Source: Proteiniborus sp. MB09-C3
GTDB taxonomy: Bacteria > Bacillota > Clostridia > Tissierellales > Proteiniboraceae
Reading direction: 5' to 3'
Length of the DNA: 64,000 nucleotides
Assembly (NCBI RefSeq): GCF_030263895.1
Contig: NZ_CP127161.1
Location: 2,232,001 to 2,296,000, forward strand
Shown: positions 1 to 9,648 of the stretch, piece after piece
How positions within the stretch are numbered: the stretch's first letter is position 1
How the letters are laid out: each line of letters opens with the position of its first letter
Notes under the pieces: model-generated
What the model was told of the DNA's origin: nothing
The model's input: only the letters and a program-made list of their open reading frames with translations
Databases searched by the model: none
Made by a program: the position numbers and the translations under genes

Positions 1-32
1 AATAGAATATAGGTTTAAAATGAGGTGATATT

Positions 33-3000
33 GTGAGGATAAGATATATTCTAGGACGAGCTGGTTCTGGTAAGACGCATAGAGTATTAGATGAAATTGA
101 GTATAGACTTAAAGAAAAGAACAATAACAAGCTTATACTTTTAGTACCTGAGCAATTTACTTTGCAGGCAGAAGCAGATTTAATATTTAAGAAAAATCTT
201 GAGGGGATTATGAGAGTAGAGGTACTTAGCTTTCAAAGACTCGGGTATAAGATTTTAAATGAAACAGGAGGAATTAAAAAAACTGCCATAAATGAATTAG
301 GAAAGATAATGGTGCTAAGAAAGCTCTTTGAGGAAAATTCAAAGAGCTTAACGGTATTCAATAAAGCTTCTAGAAAAGATGGATTTTTATCAAGCTTTTG
401 TCAGCTTATAACTGAACTTAAGAAGGATGATATTCCCATAGAAACTATTGAGGAAAAAGCAGAAGCTATTACACAAGACAGTATGCTGAAACGAAAGTTA
501 AAGGATATATCATTAATATACAGCAAATTTAATGAGTATATAGAAGGCAAATACACAGATGATGAAGATAAGATGAAATTAGTCATAGAAAAACTTGATA
601 ATTCAACTTATTTTGATGATGCAGAAATATGGGTAGATGGCTTCAATAGTTTTTCTGCATTAGAATACAAGATACTAGAAAAGCTTATGATTAAAAGCAG
701 AAAGTTAAATATAGCTCTTACTTTAGATATAAAGAGTATAGATGATATTAGTGTATTTAAACCTACATCAAATACATATGAAAAGTTAAGAGATATGGCA
801 CAAAGAAATGGTATTGAGGAAAGAAAGACTATATTAGATATTAATACTGAATATAAAAATCAAGAAATTTGGCATCTTGAAAAAGAGCTTTTTGCATACC
901 CTTATAAAAAATATGAAAAAAACACAGAGAGAGTAAAAGTATTCTATAGCTTAAATCAATATACAGAAATTGAAAATGTGGCATCTCATATAGTATCACT
1001 TGTAAGGGATAAGAATTATAGATGGCGGGATATTTCTGTAGTATGCAATATAATTGATAGCTATACATCTACTATAAAAAGGGTTTTTAGTGAGTATGGA
1101 ATACCGTATTTTATTGATGATAAAAGAAGCATAATGAATAATCCAATAGTAAAATTCATCATATCTGGTCTTGAAATAGTATCTAGAAACTTTAGGTATG
1201 AAGATGTTTTTAAGTTTATAAAAACGGGCTTTAGTGATTTAGAGAGGGATGAATGTGAAGAATTAGAGAACTATGTCCTTAGGTTTGGCATAATGGGAGA
1301 TAAATGGTTAAAGGATTTCGAGTATGGAGACGATAAACTTGAGTTAGAAAGAATTAATAGTATTCGAAGTAAGTTTACAGAGTACATTTCAGCATTTAAG
1401 AAAAGAGTTAAAAACAAAACTAGAATAGAGGACATAACTAAATACTTATTTGAATTTTTAACAGATATGAATATTGAAAAGAAGCTTAATAATCTTATAG
1501 AAGCTCAAAAGGAAAAGGGTTATTTAGATTTGGTCAATGAGAATACACAAATTTGGAATATACTTATGGAAGTGCTAGATCAATTAGTAGAGATATTAGG
1601 AGATAAGAAAGTTACTATTGGAGAGTATGTCAAGATACTTGAATCAGGCCTGTCAGAATATGAAGTAGGAGTGATACCGCCTACAATGGATCAGGTTTTA
1701 GTAGGAAATTTAGATAGATCTAGAAGCCATGATATAAAAGCATTATTCGTGGTTGGTGTAAATGATGGAATTCTCCCTTCTGCCATAGAAGAAGGTGGTC
1801 TACTACTAGATGAAGAGAAAGCAGAGATGAAAAGCTTAGGGATAGAAATTTCTTCAGACAACGAAACAAAAGCTTGTGAGGAGGAATTCTCAGTATATGC
1901 TTCATTTATAAAGCCTAGTGATTATCTATTTATTAGCTATGCTTTAGGTGACATTGAGGGAAAAACCTTAAGGCCTTCAATCTTTATAGATAGATTAAAA
2001 AAGATTTACAGCAATCTTACAATATACAGTGACATAATAAAAGATAAGGAAACAGAGCTAAATCTAATAGCTACACCTGTATCCACATTTAAGTATTTAA
2101 TAGAAAACTTAAGACTTGCTTTAGATGGTTATGAAATAAATGAAATGTGGTGGGACGTATATCATTGGTATTATAATAAAGAAGAGTGGAGAGAAAAAAT
2201 TCAATTAGCTATAGAAGGCCTTTATCACAATAATCAACAAGAAAGAATTGATGAAGAGTACTCTAGGCAGATTTATCAGCTGCCTTTTAGGTCAAGCATT
2301 TCCAGATTGGAAAAGTATGTAAATTGCCCCTACTCTCACTTTGTAAAATATGGATTAGCACCAGAAGAAAGAAAAATCCATGAAATAAAAAGTCCTGATA
2401 TAGGCATGTTATTTCATAATTCCATAGAAGAGTTTTCAAAAGAGCTTTCCTTAGAAGAGCTAAGCTGGAATGAATTTGATAAAAATAAGTCAGATGAAAT
2501 TGTAGAAAAAGTGCTAGATAAAATGATTGATGATTTTCAACACGGATTGCTATTAAGTACTAATAGGTATAAATACATGGTAAATAGGCTTAAAAGAATA
2601 AGCAAGAGAGCCTTGTGGACAATAACAGAGCATATAAGAAAAGGTGATTTTGTGCCAATACAGCATGAAGTCAGTTTTGGAGATGGGCCAAATAATAAAA
2701 TACCTCCAATTATAATATATCTTCCTAATGGTGAGGAAATAAGGCTTGAAGGGAGAATTGATAGGGTAGATATTTTAGAAGGAGAAAAGGAAAGCTTTGT
2801 TAAGATAATAGACTATAAATCAGGAAGCAAGGCATTTAGTCTTTCTGATGCATATTATGGACTTCAAATACAGCTTTTGGTTTATGCAGATGCAATCATC
2901 TCTAATGGAGATAAGCTAATTAAAAATGATATTTATCCTGCTGGAGTTTTCTATTTTAAAATAGACGATCCAATGATACAATCTGATGAAGAGGATTTAG

Positions 3001-3425
3001 AAATAATAGAAAAGGAAATAGCAAAGAAATTAAAGCTTGATGGAATAATGTTAAAAGACATAAACATAGTTAAAGCAATAGATAGAGATATCGAAGAAAC
3101 TAATAATTCATCTATAATACCAGTAAGCATCAATAAAGATGGTAGCTTTTCTAAAAATTCTTCAGTTTTGGACAAAGAGGAATTAAACTTGTTGATCAAG
3201 CATGTTAAGGGATTAATATCAGAGATTGCTGATGAGATACTAAAAGGAAGGATAAAAATAGAGCCATGCAAGACAGACAAGTATGTATCATGTGCATATT
3301 GTGAGTTTTCAACAATATGTCAGTTTGAAACTGGCTTTGAGGATAACAAATATAGAAGCATAAAGAAATTAAAAGATGAGGATGTAATATTAAAAATAAA
3401 GGAAGAGTCTGGGGGTGAGGAATAA
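33..3425 (+). CDS. addB: ATP-dependent helicase/deoxyribonuclease subunit B (AddB)
   Basis: Subunit of the cytoplasmic AddAB helicase-nuclease, which resects double-strand breaks to a Chi-type site for RecA loading. The 1130-residue protein opens with a Walker A box (GRAGSGKT, residues 8-15). It ends with a RecB-type nuclease domain (GRID...DYKSG, about 907-932). Four cysteines fit the AddB iron-sulfur cluster: one near 765 and a CxxCx5C group near 1087-1096. Length is normal for the family. The GTG start at 33 has the ribosome binding site GAGGTGA six bases upstream; anything further upstream is outside the window. The TAA stop overlaps the addA ATG by one base, so translation is probably coupled. 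Identification is secure. Confidence 0.96.
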   Translation: MRIRYILGRAGSGKTHRVLDEIEYRLKEKNNNKLILLVPEQFTLQAEADLIFKKNLEGIMRVEVLSFQRLGYKILNETGGIKKTAINELGKIMVLRKLFEENSKSLTVFNKASRKDGFLSSFCQLITELKKDDIPIETIEEKAEAITQDSMLKRKLKDISLIYSKFNEYIEGKYTDDEDKMKLVIEKLDNSTYFDDAEIWVDGFNSFSALEYKILEKLMIKSRKLNIALTLDIKSIDDISVFKPTSNTYEKLRDMAQRNGIEERKTILDINTEYKNQEIWHLEKELFAYPYKKYEKNTERVKVFYSLNQYTEIENVASHIVSLVRDKNYRWRDISVVCNIIDSYTSTIKRVFSEYGIPYFIDDKRSIMNNPIVKFIISGLEIVSRNFRYEDVFKFIKTGFSDLERDECEELENYVLRFGIMGDKWLKDFEYGDDKLELERINSIRSKFTEYISAFKKRVKNKTRIEDITKYLFEFLTDMNIEKKLNNLIEAQKEKGYLDLVNENTQIWNILMEVLDQLVEILGDKKVTIGEYVKILESGLSEYEVGVIPPTMDQVLVGNLDRSRSHDIKALFVVGVNDGILPSAIEEGGLLLDEEKAEMKSLGIEISSDNETKACEEEFSVYASFIKPSDYLFISYALGDIEGKTLRPSIFIDRLKKIYSNLTIYSDIIKDKETELNLIATPVSTFKYLIENLRLALDGYEINEMWWDVYHWYYNKEEWREKIQLAIEGLYHNNQQERIDEEYSRQIYQLPFRSSISRLEKYVNCPYSHFVKYGLAPEERKIHEIKSPDIGMLFHNSIEEFSKELSLEELSWNEFDKNKSDEIVEKVLDKMIDDFQHGLLLSTNRYKYMVNRLKRISKRALWTITEHIRKGDFVPIQHEVSFGDGPNNKIPPIIIYLPNGEEIRLEGRIDRVDILEGEKESFVKIIDYKSGSKAFSLSDAYYGLQIQLLVYADAIISNGDKLIKNDIYPAGVFYFKIDDPMIQSDEEDLEIIEKEIAKKLKLDGIMLKDINIVKAIDRDIEETNNSSIIPVSINKDGSFSKNSSVLDKEELNLLIKHVKGLISEIADEILKGRIKIEPCKTDKYVSCAYCEFSTICQFETGFEDNKYRSIKKLKDEDVILKIKEESGGEE

Positions 3426-6400
3426 TGCCAAAGTGGACAGATGCCCAAAAAGAAGCAATAGCTCAAAGAGGATGTAATTTACTAGTTTCAGCTGCTGCTG
3501 GTTCAGGTAAGACAGCAGTACTGGTTGAGAGAATAATAAGGCTAGTTACTGAGGATATGGTAGATATAGATAAGCTACTAATAGTAACCTTTACTAATGC
3601 AGCAGCAGGTGAAATGAGAGAAAGAATACTTCTTGCATTAATGGAGGAAATAGAAAAAGGTGGAGAAAACGAAGAAAAATTAAGGAGACAGATAACTCTA
3701 CTTAATAAATCACATATAACTACAGTCCATTCTTTTTGTATAAATGTAGTTAGGAGGCATTTCCACCTTATAGACATTGATCCAGCTTTTAAAATAGGGG
3801 ATACAACTGAGCTTCAAATCATGCTTCAAGACGTTTTAGAAGAGCTATTAGAATCTGAATATGAAAAGGGTCATGAAGATTTTATTAGATTAGTAGAAAG
3901 CTATGGTGGGAATAAAAATGATGTCAATTTAGAGAACTTGATTCTCAAGATATACTCCTTTATTCAAAGTAAGCCTTATCCAGAAAAATGGCTTGATGAA
4001 ATGGTGGAAATGTTTAAAATGAATCAAGAAGAATTAGAAGAGAGTGTTTGGATAGAGACTATTGAAGACAGTATAAAAATAGATTTAAGTGGGGCTAGGG
4101 ATTTAGTAAATGAGGCAATAAAAATATGTAACAAGGCAAATGGACCAGAAAGTTATATAGATGCTTTGAGAAGTGATTTGCAAAACATAGAAGCACTTGA
4201 GGAAACCTTGAAGTCTGATGGTGTAACAAGCTTCAATAAATGTATAGCAAATATTAGTCATGATAAGCTAAAGAGGGTTTCAAAGGATGTAGACGAGGGA
4301 CTGAAAAAGGAAGCTGCAAAATTAAGAGATAATTATAAAGCTATAATCGACAATTCGCTTAAGAAGGATATATCTAATAAGAGTATTGAGTCATATTTAA
4401 CTGAAATAAACGAATTATATCCTATTATGAAGTATCTATACCATTTGGTAGTTGAATTTTCGCAGATGTATGCCAATAAAAAATTAGAAAAAGGCATAAT
4501 AGATTTCAATGACTTAGAGCATTATGCCTTAAGAATTCTAGAAAGTGAAGAAGTGAGAGCTGAGTATAGAAATAAATTCGAATATATTTTCGTAGATGAA
4601 TATCAAGACAGTAACATAGTTCAAGAGACTATTGTAAATAGAATGAAAAGAGACAATAATTTATTTTTTGTAGGAGATGTAAAGCAGAGCATATATAGAT
4701 TTAGGCTTGCAGATCCATCACTTTTTCTGGAGAAATATAATTCCTATGTTAAGGATGAATCTGGCTTAAATAAAAGGATAGATTTGTCTAAAAATTTTAG
4801 GAGCAGAAAAGAAATTCTAGATGGAGTCAATTATATTTTTGAAAATATAATGTCAGAAAAGCTTGGAGAAGTGGAATATAATGAGGCAGCATTTTTATAT
4901 GAGGGAGCAGAATACGAAAAGCACATTGACAATGATACTCCTATTGAAATAGATATAATTGAAAAAACTACAGATGGTATAGAAGATTTGGATGAAGACC
5001 TTGAAGAAATGGCGAGTATAGAAGTAGAAGCTAGAATAGTAGCTAATAGGATTAAGGAGCTAATATGTAAGACAACCTATGATGCAAAGAAAAAAAAGTT
5101 TAGAAAAATAGAATATAAGGATATGGTTATTCTTTTAAGAACAATGAAAAATTGGGCATCAGTTTTCAACGAAGTTTTTAAAAATGAAAATATACCAGTA
5201 TACACAGATGATAATACAGGCTATCTAGATGCACTTGAAATCAAAATATTTTTGAACTTTCTTAGTATTATAGATAATAAAAGACAAGACATTTCATTAC
5301 TGAGTGTTATGAGGTCGCCTATAGGAGGCTTTACTACAGAGGAGCTAATAAGCATAAGAATATCTAATAAGGGTACAAGCTATTATAGTGCAATCGAAAG
5401 CTATATAAAAACCAATAAGGATAGCTTGAGTAATAAACTCTCTTATTTTCTAGATAACCTGAACAAATGGGCAGAAGAAGCTAGATATGCAAAGCTTGAT
5501 GAGTTTATATGGAAGCTGATGATTGATACTGGGTATTACCATTACTTTGGTGCAATGCCTGGGGGCATACAAAGACAGGCTAATCTAAGAATACTTGTGG
5601 ACAGAGCTTGTGAATTTGATAAGAGTACATCTAATGGATTATTTAATTTCATTAGATTTATAGAAAGGCTAAAAAGCAGTAGTGGGGACATGGGAACTGC
5701 AAAAACTATAGGGGAAAATGAAAATGTTGTGAGAATTATGAGTGTACATAAGAGTAAAGGGCTTGAATTTCCAGCTGTTATTCTTGCAGGTCTTGGCAAG
5801 CAATTTAACCTTATGGATGCTAGAGATGACATATTAATACATAAGGATTTAGGACTTGGCCCTAAATATGTTGATGTATTAAATAGAAGATATACTAATA
5901 CTTTACCTCAAATAGCCATTAAGAAAAAAGTAAAACTAGAAAGCTTATCAGAAGAAATGAGGGTGCTTTATGTTGCATTGACCAGAGCAAAGGACAGGCT
6001 TATTCTAATAGGCTCTGTGAAGGATATTCCAAAGGAAGCAAAAAAATGGTGCAAAGAAACTAATTTATACTATTTATCTAATAGCAAAAATTACTTTGAT
6101 TGGATATTGGGCAGTATCGCAAAACATTCAGATGGAGATATTATAAGAGAATTAGCGGGTGTAGATGATGAATACGAAAAAGCAAATAGTGGAGAGGCTC
6201 ACTGGAAAATTAGAATACTAACTAGAAAAGACTTGCATATAGGAGAACGTCAAGAAGCCGTTAACAAAAAAGAGTTTAGAGAGAAGCTGGAGAATTTTCA
6301 TAGCTATAGTCCAACATCCATCCAAAAAGAAATTGAAAAAAGATTTGATTGGAGTTATGAACTTACAAATTCAATTAATATACCTTCTAAAATGTCTGTT

Positions 6401-7012
6401 TCGGATATAAAGAAGGCTTCATTAACAATAGAAGCATTAAATTATAAGATACCATCAATAGTTAAGATGCCAAGATTCCTAGAGGGGAAAAAGCCCTTTA
6501 CAAAGGCGGAGATAGGTACTATAATTCACTTTGTAATGCAGCACCTTAATCTAAATGTCATCATAGATAGGAAATCCATAGAAAAGAAAGTAGACGATAT
6601 GATTGTGGAGGAACTGCTAACTGAAGAGGAAGCAAAGGTAGTAAATATAGATAAGATACTTAATTTTTACAGGAGTTCCATAGGGCTTAGATTATTATCT
6701 TCGAAAAGCATTAGCAGAGAGACACCTTTTGTTCTGAAGAAAAAAGCTTCAGAGGTTTTGGGTGTGGAAGATTGCAAGGAAAACGTGTTAATACAGGGAA
6801 TTGTTGACTGCTATTTTGAAGAAGATGATGGTTTGATTTTAATAGACTATAAGACAGATTCTATTCTAGAAGGTAATTTAGAAAATATAGTAGACAAGTA
6901 TAGAGGACAGATGATGCTTTATAAGGAGGCTCTTGAGAAAATAACAGAGAGAAAGGTTAAGGAAATATACATTTATTCATTTGAATTAGATAAAGAGGTA
7001 AAAGTAGAATGA
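3425..7012 (+). CDS. addA: ATP-dependent helicase/nuclease subunit A (AddA)
   Basis: UvrD-type 3'-5' helicase with a C-terminal nuclease, partner of AddB in double-strand break repair. Visible in the 1195 residues: an N-terminal Q-motif region (WTDAQKEAI), Walker A (AAAGSGKT, about 23-30), Walker B/motif II (VDEYQDS, near 390), a motif with SVHKSKGLEFP, the helicase VI motif VALTRAKDRL, and a C-terminal RecB-family nuclease core (IVDCYF...DYKTDS, about 1125-1145). The start ATG lies within the addB stop (TAATG), and the gene's TGA overlaps the next ATG (ATGA), giving a tight three-gene unit. Both nuclease domains look intact, as in Bacillus AddAB. Confidence 0.96.
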   Translation: MPKWTDAQKEAIAQRGCNLLVSAAAGSGKTAVLVERIIRLVTEDMVDIDKLLIVTFTNAAAGEMRERILLALMEEIEKGGENEEKLRRQITLLNKSHITTVHSFCINVVRRHFHLIDIDPAFKIGDTTELQIMLQDVLEELLESEYEKGHEDFIRLVESYGGNKNDVNLENLILKIYSFIQSKPYPEKWLDEMVEMFKMNQEELEESVWIETIEDSIKIDLSGARDLVNEAIKICNKANGPESYIDALRSDLQNIEALEETLKSDGVTSFNKCIANISHDKLKRVSKDVDEGLKKEAAKLRDNYKAIIDNSLKKDISNKSIESYLTEINELYPIMKYLYHLVVEFSQMYANKKLEKGIIDFNDLEHYALRILESEEVRAEYRNKFEYIFVDEYQDSNIVQETIVNRMKRDNNLFFVGDVKQSIYRFRLADPSLFLEKYNSYVKDESGLNKRIDLSKNFRSRKEILDGVNYIFENIMSEKLGEVEYNEAAFLYEGAEYEKHIDNDTPIEIDIIEKTTDGIEDLDEDLEEMASIEVEARIVANRIKELICKTTYDAKKKKFRKIEYKDMVILLRTMKNWASVFNEVFKNENIPVYTDDNTGYLDALEIKIFLNFLSIIDNKRQDISLLSVMRSPIGGFTTEELISIRISNKGTSYYSAIESYIKTNKDSLSNKLSYFLDNLNKWAEEARYAKLDEFIWKLMIDTGYYHYFGAMPGGIQRQANLRILVDRACEFDKSTSNGLFNFIRFIERLKSSSGDMGTAKTIGENENVVRIMSVHKSKGLEFPAVILAGLGKQFNLMDARDDILIHKDLGLGPKYVDVLNRRYTNTLPQIAIKKKVKLESLSEEMRVLYVALTRAKDRLILIGSVKDIPKEAKKWCKETNLYYLSNSKNYFDWILGSIAKHSDGDIIRELAGVDDEYEKANSGEAHWKIRILTRKDLHIGERQEAVNKKEFREKLENFHSYSPTSIQKEIEKRFDWSYELTNSINIPSKMSVSDIKKASLTIEALNYKIPSIVKMPRFLEGKKPFTKAEIGTIIHFVMQHLNLNVIIDRKSIEKKVDDMIVEELLTEEEAKVVNIDKILNFYRSSIGLRLLSSKSISRETPFVLKKKASEVLGVEDCKENVLIQGIVDCYFEEDDGLILIDYKTDSILEGNLENIVDKYRGQMMLYKEALEKITERKVKEIYIYSFELDKEVKVE

Positions 7013-7326
7013 GAACTGAATGTACTGCTAAAGCTGAAATACTAAACTCTATTTCTAGTGAGAAGGCCTATGTGTATATGGTAAGATGTAAGAATAATTC
7101 ACTATATACAGGCTGGACTACTGATTTAGAGCGGAGAGTGAAAGAACACAATAATGGTACAGGCTCTAAATATACAAGAGCAAATAGGCCAGTAGAGCTT
7201 GTCTATTTCGAAGAAATGAAGGATAAGCTTGAGGCTACAAAAAGAGAATATGAGATAAAGCAATTGCCAAAAGCAAAAAAAGAGCTGCTGATAAGCCAGC
7301 ACCAGTTCAAGCTTATGGCACCATAA
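7009..7326 (+). CDS. GIY-YIG nuclease domain protein, UPF0213/YhbQ-YazA type
   Basis: Small (105 aa) single-domain GIY-YIG protein. The signature is YVYMVRC (about residues 21-27) followed by SLYTGWTTDLERRVKEHN, which supplies the second Tyr, the catalytic-type Arg and the downstream HN. GSKYTR and a conserved Glu (EYEIKQLPKAKKE) follow. Members of this stand-alone group bind or cleave branched or single-stranded DNA, but their cellular role is not settled. The ATG overlaps the addA TGA by four bases, so it is read as the third gene of the addBA unit. A short N-terminal extension of about 18 residues precedes the domain; a later start is possible but has no better ribosome binding site. A role beside AddAB is inference from position. 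Confidence 0.85.
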   Translation: MRTECTAKAEILNSISSEKAYVYMVRCKNNSLYTGWTTDLERRVKEHNNGTGSKYTRANRPVELVYFEEMKDKLEATKREYEIKQLPKAKKELLISQHQFKLMAP

Positions 7327-7360
7327 AATTTTTACTCCAAGTAAATTTAGGAAATGAAAT

Positions 7361-7410
7361 AATGCTCTTTTCTGGGAAAACCTAATAGGATAATTCCAGA
7401 AAAGAGCATT
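7361..7410. terminator. Bidirectional hairpin between convergent genes
   Basis: Perfect 15-bp inverted repeat (arms 7361-7375 and 7396-7410) with a 20-base loop, located between the convergent GIY-YIG gene and htpG. The outer flanks are A/T-rich but there is no long uninterrupted U run. A two-way terminator is the simplest reading. Confidence 0.6.
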
Positions 7411-7467
7411 TACTTTTAAGTAAGCACATATATTATTATATTGACTAAGAGCTTAATCATATATAAA

Positions 7468-7500
7468 TGTCATGCTGAATAAATATAGAGAATATCTTAG
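7468..7500. repeat. Degenerate copy of an intergenic repeat arm (tentative)
   Basis: This stretch begins TGTCATGCTGA and contains GAATATCT. It resembles the TGTCATACTGAG...GAATCT arm inside the palindromic repeat at 24807-24966. The match is partial and only one arm is recognisable here, so this may be a decayed relic or chance. Confidence 0.25.
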
Positions 7501-7505
7501 CTATT

Positions 7506-9386
7506 TTAAGCCATAAGCTTACATATATTATTTGTGAATTCTACAGGGTCATTTATTGGTAACCCTTCAATAAGTAAAGCTTGATTATATAATACATCAG
7601 TATATAACTTTAGTTTTTCTTTGTCATGCTCATAAGCTTCCTTTAAAGCCTTAAATACTTCATGGCTTGTATTAATTTCTAAAATCTTTTCAGCCTTTAT
7701 ATCATGACTATTTGGGATTGCATTCAATACCTTTTCCATTTCAATAGTCAAATCTCCTTCAGTTGCAAGACATACTGGATGGTTTTTGAGTCTTTTTGAT
7801 GATTTTACATCCTTAACCTTTCCTGCTAAAGCTTCCTTCATAAATTCAAATACATTTTTATTCTCTTCAGTTTCAGAAGCTTGCTTTTCTTCTTTATTTT
7901 CATTTTCTATACCTAGGTCACCACTTGATACGGACTTAAACTCCTTTTCTTTATAATTCATTAACATGCGAACTGCAAACTCATCTATATCATCAGTAAA
8001 GTATAGTATTTCATATCCTTGCTCTGACAAAAGATCTATTTGAGGCATTTTATCAATTCTTTCAACAGAATCTCCTGAAGCATAGTAAATGAATTTTTGC
8101 TCTTCTTTCATTCTGCTTACATATTCATCTAGGGTAACCATTTTCTTTTCTGTAGAAGAGTAGAACATCAATAAATCCTGTAGTGTTTCCTTATTTTGGC
8201 CAAAATCGCTGTAAACTCCATACTTTAATTGTCTGCCGAAGCTTTCATAAAACTTTTCATACTTTTCTCTTTCATTTTTTAGAAGCAATTGTAATTCACT
8301 TTTAATTTTTTCCTTAATTCTTTTAGCAATTACCTTTAATTGTCTATCATGTTGAAGCAGCTCTCTAGAAATATTCAAGGATAAATCTTCGGAATCAACC
8401 ATACCTTTTACAAAGCTAAAATAATCTGGTATTAAATCTGGACATTTATCCATTATTAAAACACCACTTGAATATAGCTCTAATCCTTTTTCATATTCAG
8501 CAGTATAAAAATCAAAAGGAGTTTTTTCTGGAATAAATAGTATTGAATTATATCTTACTGCTCCATCAGCACTGATATGTATGTGCTTTAAAGGCTTATC
8601 AAAACCATAATGCTTTTCGGAATAAAAGTTTTCATAATCTTTATCAGTAAGCTCATTTTTATTTTTACGCCATATTGGAACCATGCTGTTGACTACCTTT
8701 TCTTCTAATACTTCTTCGTATTCGTTTTCTGAGCCTTTCTTGAGCTTTCTCGTACTTATATCCATTTTAATAGGATATCTAATAAAATCTGAATATTTTT
8801 TGATTATAGACTTTAATCTATATTCCTCTAAGAATTCATCGTAGTGTTCATCCTCGGTGTTTTCTTTTATTTTGAGTATTATTTCTGTACCAATACTTTC
8901 TTTTTCATATGGCTCTACTGTGTATCCATCGGCACCTGTTGACTCCCATTTATATCCTTGTTCACTATCTAAAGCCTTGCTTAAAACAGTAACTGACTCG
9001 GCAACCATGAATGCAGAGTAGAATCCTACTCCAAACTGACCTATAATATCATATCCATCTTTTATTTCATTTTCTTTTTTGAATGCGAAAGAGCCACTTT
9101 TTGCTATTACTCCTAGATTTTCTTCCAACTCTTCCTTTGTCATACCAATACCTGTATCAAATACCTTTATTATTCTGTTATCCTTATCCACAGATACTTT
9201 AATGTAATAATCATCCTTATTAAATATCATATTTTCATCTGTTAGTGCCTTATAATACATTTTATCAATTGCATCGCTAGCATTAGAAATAAGTTCTCTT
9301 AGAAATATTTCCTTGTGAGTATAAATAGAGTTTATCATCAGGTCTAACAATCGCTTAGACTCTGCTTTAAATTCTTTTTTCACCAT
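7506..9386 (-). CDS. htpG: Chaperone protein HtpG (Hsp90)
   Basis: ATP-dependent cytosolic Hsp90 chaperone, 626 aa, full family length. The N-terminal GHKL ATPase is clear: [15 protein letters not shown] (about 29-42), [10 protein letters not shown], and [13 protein letters not shown]. Middle and C-terminal dimerisation domains follow, with an acidic linker-like stretch near 500 ([17 protein letters not shown]). Start ATG at 9386 has a GAGGGGAGA ribosome binding site eight bases upstream. The gene is monocistronic, convergent with the GIY-YIG gene, and preceded by a perfect CIRCE operator at 9421-9447. Heat induction through HrcA, encoded 38 kb away in this window, is therefore expected. Confidence 0.97.
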   Translation of the reverse strand: MVKKEFKAESKRLLDLMINSIYTHKEIFLRELISNASDAIDKMYYKALTDENMIFNKDDYYIKVSVDKDNRIIKVFDTGIGMTKEELEENLGVIAKSGSFAFKKENEIKDGYDIIGQFGVGFYSAFMVAESVTVLSKALDSEQGYKWESTGADGYTVEPYEKESIGTEIILKIKENTEDEHYDEFLEEYRLKSIIKKYSDFIRYPIKMDISTRKLKKGSENEYEEVLEEKVVNSMVPIWRKNKNELTDKDYENFYSEKHYGFDKPLKHIHISADGAVRYNSILFIPEKTPFDFYTAEYEKGLELYSSGVLIMDKCPDLIPDYFSFVKGMVDSEDLSLNISRELLQHDRQLKVIAKRIKEKIKSELQLLLKNEREKYEKFYESFGRQLKYGVYSDFGQNKETLQDLLMFYSSTEKKMVTLDEYVSRMKEEQKFIYYASGDSVERIDKMPQIDLLSEQGYEILYFTDDIDEFAVRMLMNYKEKEFKSVSSGDLGIENENKEEKQASETEENKNVFEFMKEALAGKVKDVKSSKRLKNHPVCLATEGDLTIEMEKVLNAIPNSHDIKAEKILEINTSHEVFKALKEAYEHDKEKLKLYTDVLYNQALLIEGLPINDPVEFTNNICKLMA

Positions 9387-9420
9387 AAAAATCTTCTCCC
9401 CTCGTAGAATTTTTCACTTA

Positions 9421-9447
9421 TTAGCACTCTCTGCAATAGAGTGCTAA
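9421..9447 (-). promoter_or_regulatory. CIRCE operator (HrcA site) upstream of htpG
   Basis: Perfect TTAGCACTC-N9-GAGTGCTAA, the textbook HrcA operator, ending 35 bases upstream of the htpG ATG. A TTGACA -35 box on the minus strand lies at 9474-9479. The -10 region between them is AT-rich; a TATAAT at 9447-9452 is 21 bases from the -35, so the exact -10 is uncertain. The operator would lie at or just after the transcription start, as at other CIRCE-controlled genes. Confidence 0.93.
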
Positions 9448-9648
9448 TTATAATTTATCAAATACATTTTTTTTGTCAATAGATTGAATAAAAAATTAGT
9501 AAAAGAATAAGATTTGATGGTGAAACAGTGAGTTAAAAATATGCTAATAAAAAAGTTATAGATATACAGTAACTAAGTATGTATAAATCTAATACTATAT
9601 AAAATAATAGTAAAAGGCTACGTTAAAAAGACAGGAGGGAGAATTTAA

